Source: an uncultured Nitrospiraceae bacterium
Lineage (GTDB): Bacteria; Nitrospirota; Thermodesulfovibrionia; Thermodesulfovibrionales; Dissulfurispiraceae
NCBI GenBank assembly: GCA_903822005.1
Contig: CAIJNL010000009.1
Location: 1-64,000, forward strand
Length of the DNA stretch: 64,000 bases
Direction: 5' to 3'
Shown: piece after piece, positions 62,628-64,000 of the stretch
Position numbering within the stretch: the stretch's first letter is position 1
Layout of the letters: the number at the start of each line of letters is the position of its first letter
Program-made: the position numbers and the translations under genes
Notes under the pieces: generated by a model
Seen by the model: only the letters and a program-made list of their open reading frames with translations
Database searches by the model: none
What the model was told of the DNA's origin: nothing

Positions 62628-63074
62628 ATGTTGAAGCGAATATTGATAATTTACTTGATACTGTGTGCAATTGCACTGGTGTATGGCGAGGCTTCGATTG
62701 TTTGTGCCCAGTGGGGTGGCCTGCCCAAGACCTCACAGCCGCCGCAGCCACCTCCAAGGCCGATACTGACTCTTCCAGAGAACCCATTGCAATCGCCACT
62801 GGGCAATATCCCGTCGGCACCAAAGGTCAATACAGATACCAGCCGAAGGGATTCCGCAACAGGCAGCGGTAATAATAATTCGGCGGTTGAGAAAGGCAGG
62901 GAAGGGACTCGCTCGATGCCAGTCCCCATAGCAGAACCGGTTTCACCACCGACTGCTGTCAAAAACCCAACACCTATCCAAGTGCCCGAGTCATCTAATT
63001 CGAAAATGCCTTGGATCATTGTTGCTGGATTAATAGCGATCATCGCTTTTCTCGTCGGTCGACGTACACGGTAG
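62628..63074 (+). CDS. Exported Pro-rich protein with C-terminal transmembrane segment and basic tail
   Basis: N-terminal signal MLKRILIIYLILCAIALVYGEASIVCAQ, Pro-rich middle, C-terminal VPESSNSKMPWIIVAGLIAIIAFLVGRRTR. Confidence 0.6.
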   Translation: MLKRILIIYLILCAIALVYGEASIVCAQWGGLPKTSQPPQPPPRPILTLPENPLQSPLGNIPSAPKVNTDTSRRDSATGSGNNNSAVEKGREGTRSMPVPIAEPVSPPTAVKNPTPIQVPESSNSKMPWIIVAGLIAIIAFLVGRRTR

Positions 63075-63209
63075 CGTAGAACCGAAAAAAGTTAAATGTA
63101 GGAAATTGATATTCCATTTGGCGAATTCGGCATGGCCATTCCCTTAAAAGGAAATAATGCAGTCATCTAAGAATAAGCGGAAACCAGCAGGCTAAGGATT
63201 GTCCAGAGG

Positions 63210-63947
63210 TTATGGCTGCCTGAACTCTTGGGCCGTCGGGGAGAGATCGAGACCAAAATGGGTCGCGATCTCGGCGGACGTGTCCGCGACTATGGGCTCC
63301 CCGGAGGCCTTTGCGATGCGTAGTATACCCACAGCCTCCAGCACCGTGTTGCCTTGATCCTCATTGCCAGGTTTGCGCGTCTCTTCAAGACGAGTTCTCA
63401 CTGCTTCTAAGGCAATCAATTTCGGATAAGCCAAAGTTACCCCCATACCGCGTACCTCGTGCTGAGTCGATGCGGGGGCCTGGCGTGAGCAATTATCCAG
63501 ACTTAGGCAACGGGGTTCGCTGACCACGGAACGGAGAAAAGCCCAGTCTTCAGGGGAGTCGAGGTTGCTGCCCAGCAGAAAGACAATTGTGCCTCTAGTG
63601 GCGCGGGCTTCAACAGGGGCCTGAGCATATCTTTGGCGGAAAAGGCGTTTGGTTTCAGGCGTGAGGGCGTTAAAATCCCTATCGAGCCTGGGGTCGTTGT
63701 CATTGCCGGATTCCAGTATCTCATTCAGCTCCGCAAGAAGTCTGCCAGCAACATCGGAACCTTGAGCCGGTGGCTGGTCAAGGCCGGCGGTCATCTTGTT
63801 TTGGTAAAGAGGCGTGAGTTCTGGAGCAGATAGTGGGACATTACCGGGGGCATATTGTGCTTTACGCTCGATTGGATCCGACCATACTTTATCCTGAAAT
63901 GCTACCAACAGGACAACCAGCAGCACTATTGCACGGACTGTCTGCAT
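63210..63947 (-). CDS. Hypothetical exported protein
   Basis: 245 aa; signal peptide MQTVRAIVLLVVLLVAFQDKVWS; no family recognised. Confidence 0.6.
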   Translation of the reverse strand: MQTVRAIVLLVVLLVAFQDKVWSDPIERKAQYAPGNVPLSAPELTPLYQNKMTAGLDQPPAQGSDVAGRLLAELNEILESGNDNDPRLDRDFNALTPETKRLFRQRYAQAPVEARATRGTIVFLLGSNLDSPEDWAFLRSVVSEPRCLSLDNCSRQAPASTQHEVRGMGVTLAYPKLIALEAVRTRLEETRKPGNEDQGNTVLEAVGILRIAKASGEPIVADTSAEIATHFGLDLSPTAQEFRQP

Positions 63948-64000
63948 CTATGCCTCCTCCTATAAGCTGATTTATGTTAATCAGGCAATTTGTGGATTAA

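Noticed and set aside
60706-64000. Integrative element inserted into tRNA-Thr
   Set aside because: No integrase in the window and no second copy of the tRNA 3' end seen, so only the location is suggestive.

Overview
The window looks like ordinary bacterial chromosome. Gene content is broadly compatible with a Nitrospirota- or Deltaproteobacteria-like anaerobe or microaerophile, but that is inference only. Core blocks: thrC; pgpA-thpR-recA-recX-alaS; cydAB plus an Rrf2 regulator; a histidine kinase/Rcp1/REC-HisKA_3 phosphorelay; acyl-CoA dehydrogenase, PmbA, QueD, Hpt; an AddAB-like helicase-nuclease pair; engB, HtrA, slipin; the rpmF-plsX-fabH cluster; an IorAB/PaaK/ACT aryl-acid cluster; a two-pump RND efflux operon; larC; and tRNA-Thr(CGT). 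Accessory areas: (a) 1-138, the end of an IS21-like element; (b) 7.5-12.7 kb between alaS and cydA, holding HipBA and HicAB toxin-antitoxin modules; (c) 60.8-64 kb downstream of tRNA-Thr, with small orphan exported proteins. Main observations: a diverged 60-bp copy of the alaS 3' end on the far side of hipBA; a single attC-like integron recombination site between two small orphan genes near 61.6 kb; a palindrome on the -10 of a near-consensus cydAB promoter; an IorA that stops before the usual ferredoxin domain; and a perfect hairpin in the symporter/iorB divergent region. No CRISPR array, rRNA or prophage was seen, and I cannot demonstrate a wholly new multi-gene system.
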